Source of the DNA: Acidobacteriota bacterium
GTDB lineage: Bacteria; Acidobacteriota; Terriglobia; UBA7540
Assembly (NCBI GenBank): GCA_003224665.1
Contig: QHZM01000082.1
Span: forward strand, 1 to 6,273
DNA: 6,273 bases
Direction: 5' to 3'
The notes below the pieces were generated by a model that saw only the letters and a program-made list of their open reading frames with translations, did no database searches and was not told the origin of the DNA. Positions 1 through 6,273 of the stretch are shown here, piece by piece. Within the stretch, counting starts at the first letter, position 1, and every line of letters starts with the position of its first letter. The position numbers and the translations under genes were made by a program.

Positions 1-1
1 G

Positions 2-79
2 GGTCCCGTCGATCCGGGGGAAAACTGCAGCGGTGCGCCCTATGGGCTGAAGGAGGGCTGCCCATCCACGCAACAATAG
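2..79 (+). CDS. Possible C-terminal fragment of a convergent gene, unknown product
   Basis: Frame 2 of the plus strand is open from the window edge to a TAG at 77-79 and would encode 25 C-terminal residues ending in GLKEGCPSTQQ. The stretch has two cysteines and several Gly/Pro residues. Most of its third codon positions are G or C, as expected in this kind of genome. Frame 1 is also open, to a TGA at 184-186, but its codon use looks less natural. If frame 2 is real, the gene converges on the minus-strand CRTAC1 gene. The product cannot be named from so little sequence, and it may simply be non-coding DNA. Confidence 0.25.
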   Translation, partial: GPVDPGENCSGAPYGLKEGCPSTQQ

Positions 80-805
80 CTCAAGTCATTCAGGATTTCA
101 ATTTTGGCATCCTGAGCCACAGCAGTCGCAAGATCACCGGGCCGATACTCGTGCTAGACGGCCGCGAGATACAAAAACACAAATGACTCTGGGCCCCGTG
201 ACCCGCCTCAATCAAGATTCCAGTGTGTTCATCCAAAGTATCAAAGGGTGGCGATATGCTGCTTGGCAACTTATTCAAAAATCAAAGCTAGTCAAACCCA
301 TGTAGGCCCGTATCAAAAGATGCCTTTCGGCACACCTAGGGCTCGCAGGACGGAAGTAATTGCAACTTCTGTTGTTATGTCGTGCTTAAACCTGGTCTAA
401 TGGGATTACGGGCCCCATGTAAATTGAGAGTTGTTCCACGCAAAATTTACCTTGAGGCGAGATCTCGGCTAGGACCTAGCTGTAACGAAAAGTTCCGAAA
501 TCGTCCACTAGGGCGTACCACAAGCACCTCGTGGTTCAAGCAACAAACTTGCCCTTCGAGGATTCTCGAACCGTTGCAGGCACGGAGGCGGTCAGTGAGT
601 TTGGAATATGCGTCTGTAGATTCTTTTCTCCCTTACCATCATGGCGTTGTGGCACCCGTGCTCCTGCGCGCAAGCCGAAAGGAGGAGTGCGCTGGGAAAG
701 TGCGGGAGATGGAGGTCATATAGATCGGTACGCATCTTCCCATTTTGCAAATGGGAAACTCGAATGCTGGTCGGAGGGTAGACGGATTCGTGGCGGCGGG
801 CCTTC
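80..805. other. Gene-free interval rich in short stem-loops
   Basis: I find no convincing gene in these 726 bases. The open frames here have no recognisable motifs, no suitably spaced ribosome binding site and compositions typical of chance translations. It looks less GC-rich than the flanking genes by eye (not measured). It contains several inverted repeats: 90-115 (7 bp, 12-nt loop), 351-371 (7 bp including one G-T, 7-nt loop), 419-450 (7-bp arms GTAAATT/AATTTAC), 517-535 (5 bp), 555-570 (TTCGAG/CTCGAA, 4-nt loop) and 737-757 (9 bp). A few stems of 6-7 bp are expected by chance in this length, so only the last stands out alone. No tRNA cloverleaf, tmRNA or RNase P signature was seen. Confidence 0.6.
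737..757 (-). terminator. Candidate 3'-end hairpin after the CRTAC1 gene
   Basis: Perfect 9-bp inverted repeat, arms TTCCCATTT and AAATGGGAA around a 3-nt loop. It lies about 50 bases past the stop codon of the minus-strand CRTAC1 gene, where a transcript end would be expected. Neither side has a run of T, so it is not a classical intrinsic terminator. It could instead be an mRNA-stabilising 3' stem. It is symmetrical, so it could also serve a plus-strand transcript. Confidence 0.35.
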
Positions 806-2488
806 CTACTTTACGATGCCCTTTCCCTCCACGATGGTCACGTAGCGGTTGACGGGCAACGAGGTAAAGCGGTCCACGCGCTGGCTTGGCGCTGGCCAGT
901 GGATTTCCAACCAATCCACCTTCTCGCTCTTGCCCAAGCCGAGAACCACTCGGGGGTCGTGACTCGACATGAAGCTTCCTCCGGCGCTCTTGAGAAGGCT
1001 GCGAACTCGCCCTTCGGCCTGCCACTTGATAATTGCCCCGATGGCCGATGGATTGGTCGTCGTACCAACCAAATGCAGGCCGAGCCAGTTATTCTTGGTC
1101 TCCGCATTGTTCCAAAGCAGTATGGGAGATCCCCCGTTAACCCCCACGAGCACATCTAGGTAGCCGTCGTTGTTCAGGTCGCCAACCGCCAGTCCGCGAC
1201 CCGCGACCCGCCGCTTGAAAATTTCTCCGCTGCTTTGGCTGACATCGGCCAGCTTGCCGTTGCCCTCGTCGTGAAACAGGATGAGAGGTTCCCGATAAGT
1301 CACGCCGCGACTGCGGGCGTCCACCATGTCGTCGGGATGTCCGTTGGCATTGATCAAATCAATGAGGCCGTCGTTGTCGTAATCGAAGAATTTCAGGCCC
1401 CAGCCGCTCAGGAGCCTTGTGACCCTGGCTACGCCCGTCTTCAGGCTCAGGTCATCGAAGGTCAGGTCCCCGTTGTTTTCATAAATTGAGAAGAGTTCCT
1501 GATCGATATTGGACACGAAGAGGTCTTGCCAGCCGTCGCCGTTGAAGTCCGCCGCATCCACTCCCATTCCCGAACGGGCCTGACCGCTCAAGCTATACCC
1601 GACGCCTGCCGGGAGCCCGACCTCCTCGAACGACTTCCCTTTGTGATTTACGAAAAGCAAGTTGGGAACCATGTCGTTAGCCTGGAAAAGGTCCATGTAC
1701 CCGTCATTGTTGATGTCCGTGACCACAATGCCAAAACCTTTCCCAAGGTGGTCGGAAATCCCGACCTCCTGGCTGACGTCAGTGAACTTTCCTCCTCCCT
1801 CGTTGCGATAAAGGTGGGAGGGGGTGGGACGAAAGATGCGCGGAGCGCAGTAATAGCGCTGCTGGGCAGGGGAGCCCTGCACGTTGCCCCCATAAGATTC
1901 CGGCGCCCCGCAGGTTCTGAGGCTGGAGTAGTCCACAAACTGGGCCACATAGAGGTCCAACTTCGCGTCGTTGTTGTAGTCGAACCAAACCGCCGCCGTT
2001 GACCAGCCGGGAGGGTTAATCCCGCTCCCGGCCGTAACGTCCGTGAACGTCCCATCACCATTGTTACGATACAGCACGCACTTCTCGTATCCTGTGATAA
2101 AGAGGTCCTCGTTGCCGTCGCCGTCGTAGTCGCCCACGGCTATTCCCATGCCAAACAGATCCGCAGTGATTCCGGCTTGCTGGGTCACGTCTGTGAAAGT
2201 TCCATCGTGGTTGTTGCGATAAAGAGCGTGCCGCAGGGGAGTCCTCGGACGAAAGAATACGGCGGTGCCGGAGTTCACCATGAACAAGTCCATCCAGCCG
2301 TCATTGTCGTAGTCGAAGATGGCAACTCCTGGCGGCTCCGTTTCGGGAAGGTATCGGTGGTCCGACATGGCATTGTTATGAACCCAGGTCACTCCCGACT
2401 GGGCAGGGTCGGCTTCACGGAATGTGACAGTCCCTGAGGTGGCGAGCGGTGGCGCTAAAAGGAAAACTGAGAGGAGCAGCCCATACAT
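806..2488 (-). CDS. Secreted CRTAC1-family protein (FG-GAP/VCBS repeats, ASPIC/UnbV domain)
   Basis: Predicted exported beta-propeller protein of 560 residues. Residues 1-18 (MYGLLLSVFLLAPPLATS) form a hydrophobic signal peptide with a likely cut after ATS. Seven FG-GAP/VCBS calcium-loop motifs of the DxDxDGxxDL type follow, starting at residues 59, 120, 170, 258, 314, 369 and 437. The third (DYNNDAKLD) has Ala in place of the usual Gly. The blades carry YRNNGDGTFTDVT-type strands. Residues 193-214 contain two cysteines, with a YYCAPR segment before LYRN, as is usual in this family. Residues 466-555 match the ASPIC/UnbV domain (NNWLGLHLVG, GAIIKW, SAGGSFMSSHDPRVVLGLG, EIHWP, NRYVTIVEG). The start is fixed by the signal peptide and by an in-frame TGA two codons upstream (2492-2494). 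The ribosome site is weak (GGCGGG, 9 bases before ATG). The protein probably binds a ligand or partner outside the cytoplasm; no enzymatic function is evident. Confidence 0.93.
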   Translation of the reverse strand: MYGLLLSVFLLAPPLATSGTVTFREADPAQSGVTWVHNNAMSDHRYLPETEPPGVAIFDYDNDGWMDLFMVNSGTAVFFRPRTPLRHALYRNNHDGTFTDVTQQAGITADLFGMGIAVGDYDGDGNEDLFITGYEKCVLYRNNGDGTFTDVTAGSGINPPGWSTAAVWFDYNNDAKLDLYVAQFVDYSSLRTCGAPESYGGNVQGSPAQQRYYCAPRIFRPTPSHLYRNEGGGKFTDVSQEVGISDHLGKGFGIVVTDINNDGYMDLFQANDMVPNLLFVNHKGKSFEEVGLPAGVGYSLSGQARSGMGVDAADFNGDGWQDLFVSNIDQELFSIYENNGDLTFDDLSLKTGVARVTRLLSGWGLKFFDYDNDGLIDLINANGHPDDMVDARSRGVTYREPLILFHDEGNGKLADVSQSSGEIFKRRVAGRGLAVGDLNNDGYLDVLVGVNGGSPILLWNNAETKNNWLGLHLVGTTTNPSAIGAIIKWQAEGRVRSLLKSAGGSFMSSHDPRVVLGLGKSEKVDWLEIHWPAPSQRVDRFTSLPVNRYVTIVEGKGIVK

Positions 2489-2739
2489 GAATCAAAACCC
2501 GCCGACAAATTCCAAGGAAGTGACGTAATCGCCGTTGATCCGATGGCCGCTGGGAAGAATCCGGAAAGGCCGCCTGACCCCACCACGAAGACATCGGATT
2601 ATAGGGGCTTCCTGACTGGCCGTCCAGCTGAACTCTGCCCAAGGGCTGGCTTTGGAGCGCTTGAGGGGTGGTGCAGAGTGGGACTCCCGGATCTGCAGCA
2701 AAAACGGGTGAGCATGCTCGACTGCGCCCGGGGCCCGCT
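2489..2739. other. Intergenic gap between TPR and CRTAC1 genes
   Basis: This 251-bp gap holds a candidate promoter (2598-2626) that would give the CRTAC1 gene its own transcript with a leader of about 100 bases. One minus-strand frame is open from a GTG at 2743, overlapping the TPR stop as GTGA, to a TGA at 2492. Its 83-residue product is rich in Arg, Ser and Pro, with no recognisable motif. I treat it as non-coding. Confidence 0.5.
2598..2626 (-). promoter_or_regulatory. Candidate sigma70-type promoter for the CRTAC1 gene
   Basis: On the minus strand TGGACG (2626-2621, four of six matches to TTGACA) is followed after 17 bases by a perfect TATAAT (2603-2598). Transcription would start near 2591, about 100 bases before the CRTAC1 ATG. 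The perfect -10 box, optimal spacing and position in an otherwise gene-free gap support it. Such matches also arise by chance. Confidence 0.4.
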
Positions 2740-4326
2740 TCACGGCGGCGTAATTTCGGATTCCCGTTCGGGAATCTTCTTTCCCGCCGTTGCGGGAGCT
2801 TCGATCTCGCGGAATTTCTTGAGCATCTCCTTGGCAAGTTCCAGTTGGCCCACGTTTCGATACGCACGGGCCAGTTGGTAATAGAGGCTGCCGTCCTCAT
2901 CAGCAGGTAAAGCAGCTTTCAGATGCGGAACGGCCTTCTCATCTTTGCCAAGTTGTAAGTAAGCGCGCGCAAGTTCCCTGTGCGCCGCCAACACTGTCGG
3001 ATCACCTTCGACCGCCTTTTCCAGGAACGGAAGGGCCTTGTCCGCCTCCAACAAGCCTAACAAGGTGAATCCCAGCCAGTAGTTCAGTTCCGCTGAATTC
3101 GGTGACCGCATGATGAGGTCTTCCAAAAGTCGTCGAGCGCCCTCGTAGTCCTGGCTGGAGCTCAGAGATATGGCAAGCCTTTCTCGATAATACCAATTTC
3201 CAGGCTCGAACTTTAGGGCCTCCTCCCACTCCTTCGCCGATTCGGAATATTTCTTCCGGTTGAAATGGATCGTGCCCAGTAATTCGTGCACTTCGGCAGA
3301 AGGGGGGAGCTGGGCGAGGCGGGAAAAAGCTCGCCGCGCGAGCTCGTTGTACGCGCGTGTTCGCCAGAAATACGCTTCCGCAGTCCTCCCAGCCTTTGAT
3401 GAAGCTATGACTTGCTCGTATCGCCCTGCCCAGAACTCACATTCCAGTTTTCGCCCAAGAAAGCGCCCTTCACACCCTGACGAAGCAACCGCGTTCTTCG
3501 GGGATGTAGCGAGCGCGGCCAGCGAGGTCGCGTCCGAGCCGCCGCAATCCAACGCCGGCAATTTCCGTTCCTTCTCTTCCTCGATAGCGGCCCAGTCTGG
3601 CTGGCTGATTCTTCGATAGATTTCGGCAACCGCGGTGTGGATGCCGCGCATAGTCGGCATCTTGGCTTGGGCCTCCCGGTACAGAAGGAAAGCGCGAGTA
3701 TATAAGCCCACCGTGGCGCGGGCCTCGGCTACGAGGACCCGCCAGTATGGAGATCCCAGAGCAATTTTCTCGAGCTGCACGAAATTGCGGCTGGCGAGAC
3801 CTTCGTAACTAAGTCCGAGCCCGTTCCAAACCTTGGGATTTTCGGGGTCCAGCTCGGACAGTCTTTCAAGCTGCTCCGTCGCCGATTGGAAGTGTTCGAG
3901 CGACAAGAAAGCTTCGCCCAGCATCAGGCGAGCCTCCTTGTCATTTGGCTTAGCGTGAATGACGGTCTTGAGAGGCTCGATCGCCTGGGCCGGCTCTTTA
4001 AACCCAAGGTAGGCCGCGCCCAGAAAAAGGTGCGCGGGCAAGTGATTGGGTTCAAGCCTCAGGACCACCTGGAATTGCCTAATAGCTTCACGCTCCTGTC
4101 CATTCATATGGAGGGCCAACCCGAGATTCATAATGGGGCCTGGGTTGCCCGGAATGGCCTTCACAAGTTCCCTGTAGATTGGGATGGCCTCCTCAAACCG
4201 GCCGGCGGCCATCAGCTCCTTGGCTCGGGCGGATTTGGCTGCCAAGTCTTCCGCCCGCGCAGAAATCAGCGTGACGGAGAGGGCAGAGCACGCAGCCAAT
4301 GCTCTAAGGAGCCGCATGGAGTCCAT
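2740..4326 (-). CDS. Exported tetratricopeptide repeat (TPR) protein
   Basis: 528-residue protein with an N-terminal signal peptide: basic R5 and R8, a hydrophobic stretch of about 9-23, and a probable cut at ARA/ED (25/26). LAAC at 10-13 resembles a lipobox but lies very early. TPR helix pairs can be read at about residues 29-164 (four repeats) and 343-511 (five repeats), with typical positions such as AGRFEEAIPIYRELV, LGLALHMNGQ and YYQLARAYRNVGQ. The middle part (165-342) is divergent. TPRs form a superhelix that binds protein partners, here most likely in the periplasm. The first ATG (4326) was chosen; a second, ATG 4317 (M4), gives an equally good signal peptide, and neither has a strong ribosome site. 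Two oddities are an in-frame insert at 262-293 between C261 and C296, and a charged, non-TPR tail (512-528) whose DNA forms two hairpins. It lies 194 bp after the receptor gene and 251 bp before the CRTAC1 gene, on the same strand. Confidence 0.92.
   Translation of the reverse strand: MDSMRLLRALAACSALSVTLISARAEDLAAKSARAKELMAAGRFEEAIPIYRELVKAIPGNPGPIMNLGLALHMNGQEREAIRQFQVVLRLEPNHLPAHLFLGAAYLGFKEPAQAIEPLKTVIHAKPNDKEARLMLGEAFLSLEHFQSATEQLERLSELDPENPKVWNGLGLSYEGLASRNFVQLEKIALGSPYWRVLVAEARATVGLYTRAFLLYREAQAKMPTMRGIHTAVAEIYRRISQPDWAAIEEEKERKLPALDCGGSDATSLAALATSPKNAVASSGCEGRFLGRKLECEFWAGRYEQVIASSKAGRTAEAYFWRTRAYNELARRAFSRLAQLPPSAEVHELLGTIHFNRKKYSESAKEWEEALKFEPGNWYYRERLAISLSSSQDYEGARRLLEDLIMRSPNSAELNYWLGFTLLGLLEADKALPFLEKAVEGDPTVLAAHRELARAYLQLGKDEKAVPHLKAALPADEDGSLYYQLARAYRNVGQLELAKEMLKKFREIEAPATAGKKIPERESEITPP
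2759..2797 (-). repeat. Two adjacent hairpins at the 3' end of the TPR gene
   Basis: GATTCCCG and CGGGAATC (2759-2766 and 2769-2776) are perfect 8-base arms around TT. Five bases further, TCCCGC and GCGGGA (2782-2787 and 2792-2797) form a 6-bp stem with a 4-base loop. Both lie in the codons for the last 20 or so residues of the TPR protein, whose tail is no longer TPR-like. They could act as an attenuating or stabilising 3' mRNA structure, or be a REP-like element that has become part of the gene. There is no T run on the minus-strand side. Confidence 0.4.
3448..3543 (-). repeat. Possible repeat-derived in-frame insert within the TPR gene
   Basis: Covers residues 262-293 of the TPR protein, between DC (260-261) and LEC (294-296). 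The relatives I remember have only a few residues between these two cysteines, followed directly by an E/DFxAGRY-like motif, as here (EFWAGRY). The 96 bases are a multiple of three and keep the frame. The encoded peptide is Ala/Ser/Gly-rich with an extra Cys285. Its DNA contains a hairpin at 3481-3500 (CGAAG/CTTCG outer arms, AAC/GTT inner arms, one bulge). The exact edges are a judgement by eye. Confidence 0.4.
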
Positions 4327-4520
4327 TTAACAACCGGGGATAGCTCGTTGACAAGATCCAAAAGGTGCAGCTTTCACCACGGATCGTCTCACGCCCGCTC
4401 GGAATTTTGTCCACGAGTTGGGGGTCACTCGCTCGAGGTGATCAGGACGGATCAGTCCCTTCCCTCAGCTTTTGTCGTTCGACCTGTAGCCCGCCGATAA
4501 CCTCTCCCTCATTTCCTCCG
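4327..4520. other. Intergenic gap between receptor and TPR genes
   Basis: This 194-bp gap has no convincing gene. A GGAGG just after the receptor stop is only two bases from an ATG (4512) opening a 15-codon frame, which is too close and too short to count. A direct repeat GATCAG occurs at 4440-4445 and 4450-4455. TTGTCA lies shortly upstream of the TPR start but has no good -10 partner, so I call no promoter. No terminator is visible, so read-through from the receptor gene is possible. Confidence 0.45.
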
Positions 4521-6273
4521 TTAGAAAGCCAAGCGCAGTCCGAACCGGACGATGCGGTGGCCGTTGGCATCCACGGCCTGCATGAATGTCCCGCCGCATG
4601 GGTTGTTCGCCGGCCCTCCTCCCCAACAATAATTGGAGGCACCCCATTCGTCGGGAGCCCAGTTCCAGGTGGGGTGATTCAGGACGTTGAGCCCCTCGGC
4701 CCGGAACTGCAGGTCGAAGCGCTCGGTCAGCTTGAAGTGTCGGAACAAACTCGCGTCCAAGTTGGTGTGCCCTGGGCCATATAAGGCGATGTTCCGTCCG
4801 GTAGTGCCAAAGCGGTGCTGCCGCTGCACTCCATCCGGGTCAGTGACAAGAGGTACAATCGCGAACGACGAAGGGTCGTACCAGTGACAATCCGGCCCCG
4901 GCCCCAAGCAGCCCAGTTTCTGGATCGGCCCGACCTGGTCCACGGTCTGGTGATTGCCGGCCTGCCGCAAGTTGCCCGGGTCAGCATACAGAGTGGTCGG
5001 CCGTCCCGAAGTCGTGCTCCAAATCCCGTTGAGCTGCCAGCCTCCGAGTACCGCTCGTCCAATGCGATTGCTGCTGAGATACTTCCGACCACTGCCCACC
5101 GGCAGATCCCAAACATAGCTCATACGGAAGACGTGCCGGCTGTCGAAGTCTGACATTCCTCGGTTGCGGTCCCTGTAGCCCGGCCCGGCGAAGGTCGGCG
5201 CCAGCCAGAGACCTGCTCCCCAGGAGTCGTCCGAACTCAGGTCAATAGCCTTCGACCAGGCATAGGCGCCCTTAATATACAGACCCTTGTCGAAATGGCG
5301 GTCGATGGTGACCTGCAAGGCGTTGTAATGGGAGTCGACGTAGCCTTGTAGCTGATACGTGGCCGCCGTGCGTCCATACAGGGTGCTCAGGGGGGCTTGC
5401 TCATCGATCCTTGAAGCGTTCAGGTCAACCTGGCCCCAGCCGTGAGTCAAGTGATTACCGACGTATGCCACACCGACGATGAATTCACCCGGTAATTTCC
5501 GCTCGACCGTGGCGTTCCACGTTTCGATCCGGCCTCGTTTGAGCAACCCAGGACGAAGGAACCTCATGTCCACGGATTTGTCAATGGGGATCTTTCCCTG
5601 ACTGAGGCCCGCCGAGATGGGGTCGAGGTCGACAGGTTGTATCCCACCCGCCAAGGTTCCCAGGCCTTGGAAGGAACATAAATTGCTCTGTTGCCCAGCA
5701 AGGCATTGCGACGGCTGGTCAAAGTTGGGGCTGTCGGCGAGGTACTTAAAATCTGACGCAATCACGGCGGGGTAAGGGCCGCGGAGCTCTCGCAAGAGTG
5801 GATAGGTATCGAAGGTGCTGCCAAAGCCGGCGCGGAGCACAGTTTTGTTGTCCAGCATGTAGGCAAGGCCAAACCGCGGACCGATCAAGCTCTTCTGGGT
5901 TTGGATCCCCAGGTTTTTCGGATTACCGCCCAGCCCTCCCAGTAAAACCGTGTTCGTCGCCGGATCGTATTGTTCGAGACCTTTGCCCAGACTGTCCCGG
6001 CTCATCAGCGGATAGTACTCATACCGGACGCCCAGGCTGGCGGTGAGTCTCGGCGTGATCTTCCACCGGTCCAGGAAATGGAACCCGTACCACGTGTCCT
6101 TGCCGTTGGCTTTCTGGTACTGGATAGACCTCCCCGCCTCGTCGTAAACACCGAGCAGGAAGGACGCAAATTGATTGTCGCGCCTCGTGAAAAAATCCTT
6201 ATCCGTCGGAATCAGTTGACGCGAGATCGGATCCAGGAGCCGTAGAAATGTGTAGTTGCCACCGTTAAATTGA
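4521..6273 (-). CDS. TonB-dependent receptor, Oar/CarboxypepD_reg type, C-terminal part
   Basis: Outer-membrane beta-barrel receptor, cut by the window edge. The minus-strand frame is open from 6272 to the TAA at 4521 and gives 583 residues. The ATG at 6005 is internal, because typical barrel sequence lies upstream of it: FASFLLG (35-41 in the window) and WYGFHFLDRWKITPRL (61-76), then LGVRYEYYPL. Further family marks are IGPRFGLAY, LRAGFGSTFD, IETWNATVERKLPG, AYVGNHLTHG, YNALQVTIDRHF, AYAWSKAIDLSSD, DSRHVFRMSYVWDLPVG, LGGWQLNGIWSTTSGRP, NLDASLFRHFKL and LQFRAEGLNVLNHPTW. It ends in FGLRLAF with the C-terminal Phe used by the barrel assembly machinery. Cysteine pairs near the end (GCLGPGPDC; YC and PC around WGGG) are probably in external loops. 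The signal peptide, carboxypeptidase-like domain and plug would lie beyond 6273. Such receptors import large ligands, often glycans or peptides, with TonB energy; the substrate cannot be read here. Confidence 0.93.
   Translation of the reverse strand, partial: QFNGGNYTFLRLLDPISRQLIPTDKDFFTRRDNQFASFLLGVYDEAGRSIQYQKANGKDTWYGFHFLDRWKITPRLTASLGVRYEYYPLMSRDSLGKGLEQYDPATNTVLLGGLGGNPKNLGIQTQKSLIGPRFGLAYMLDNKTVLRAGFGSTFDTYPLLRELRGPYPAVIASDFKYLADSPNFDQPSQCLAGQQSNLCSFQGLGTLAGGIQPVDLDPISAGLSQGKIPIDKSVDMRFLRPGLLKRGRIETWNATVERKLPGEFIVGVAYVGNHLTHGWGQVDLNASRIDEQAPLSTLYGRTAATYQLQGYVDSHYNALQVTIDRHFDKGLYIKGAYAWSKAIDLSSDDSWGAGLWLAPTFAGPGYRDRNRGMSDFDSRHVFRMSYVWDLPVGSGRKYLSSNRIGRAVLGGWQLNGIWSTTSGRPTTLYADPGNLRQAGNHQTVDQVGPIQKLGCLGPGPDCHWYDPSSFAIVPLVTDPDGVQRQHRFGTTGRNIALYGPGHTNLDASLFRHFKLTERFDLQFRAEGLNVLNHPTWNWAPDEWGASNYCWGGGPANNPCGGTFMQAVDANGHRIVRFGLRLAF

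Noticed and set aside
90..278. 62-codon minus-strand open frame
   Set aside because: No ribosome site, no motif and no homology that I can recognise; it probably stays open by chance.
558..570. GGTTCGAGAATCC on the minus strand, resembling a tRNA T-loop
   Set aside because: The flanking bases do not form the 5-bp T stem, and no acceptor, D or anticodon arm can be placed around it.
382..845. Two overlapping plus-strand open frames (382-723 and 531-845) in the gene-free interval
   Set aside because: Products are rich in Arg, Ser and Pro with no recognisable domain. The AGGAGGA at 680-686 abuts a GTG at 687 with no spacing, so it is not a usable ribosome site. The second frame runs into the CRTAC1 gene on the opposite strand.
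2415..2900. 161-codon minus-strand frame across the TPR/CRTAC1 junction
   Set aside because: It overlaps the ends of both well-supported genes in another frame, and its translation has no domain-like pattern; it is a shadow in GC-rich DNA.
4327..4364. TTGTCA upstream of the TPR start as a promoter -35 box
   Set aside because: At standard spacing the -10 position is GTTAAA overlapping the start codon, a poor match that would leave almost no leader.
4465..4512. 15-codon frame preceded by GGAGG after the receptor stop
   Set aside because: The spacing of two bases from GGAGG to ATG is too short for initiation, and the peptide has no recognisable feature.

Overview
The window looks like a chromosomal or metagenomic piece of an Acidobacteriota genome, most likely the Solibacter/Bryobacter side of the phylum. 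The basis is the style of the proteins: an Oar/CarboxypepD_reg-type TonB-dependent receptor, a long secreted TPR protein and a CRTAC1-type FG-GAP/ASPIC-UnbV protein, lying close together on one strand. This is family-level recognition by eye, not a search result. The coding parts look moderately GC-rich.

Layout. All three convincing genes are on the minus strand, so transcription runs from high to low coordinates. It enters at 6273 inside the TonB-dependent receptor (C-terminal 583 residues, ending at 4521). A 194-bp gap follows, then a 528-residue signal-peptide TPR protein (4326 to 2740), a 251-bp gap with a candidate sigma70 promoter, and a 560-residue secreted CRTAC1-family beta-propeller protein (2488 to 806). 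Beyond its stop, 806 down to 80 has no convincing gene but holds several stem-loops, one of which (737-757) could end the transcript. The first 79 bases may be the C-terminus of a convergent plus-strand gene.

How the genes may work together. The receptor would sit in the outer membrane. The TPR protein should be periplasmic, or otherwise exported, and act as a protein-protein scaffold. The CRTAC1 protein should be exported, with Ca2+-binding FG-GAP blades and a C-terminal ASPIC/UnbV domain. Together they suggest an envelope uptake or binding system with an unknown substrate. The partnership is inferred from position only.

Most interesting points: a roughly 32-residue in-frame insertion between two cysteines of the TPR protein, whose DNA can form a hairpin and may derive from a repeat element; a tandem pair of hairpins in the last codons of the same gene; and the stem-loop-rich gene-free interval. 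No RNA gene, CRISPR array, insertion sequence or complete mobile element was found.
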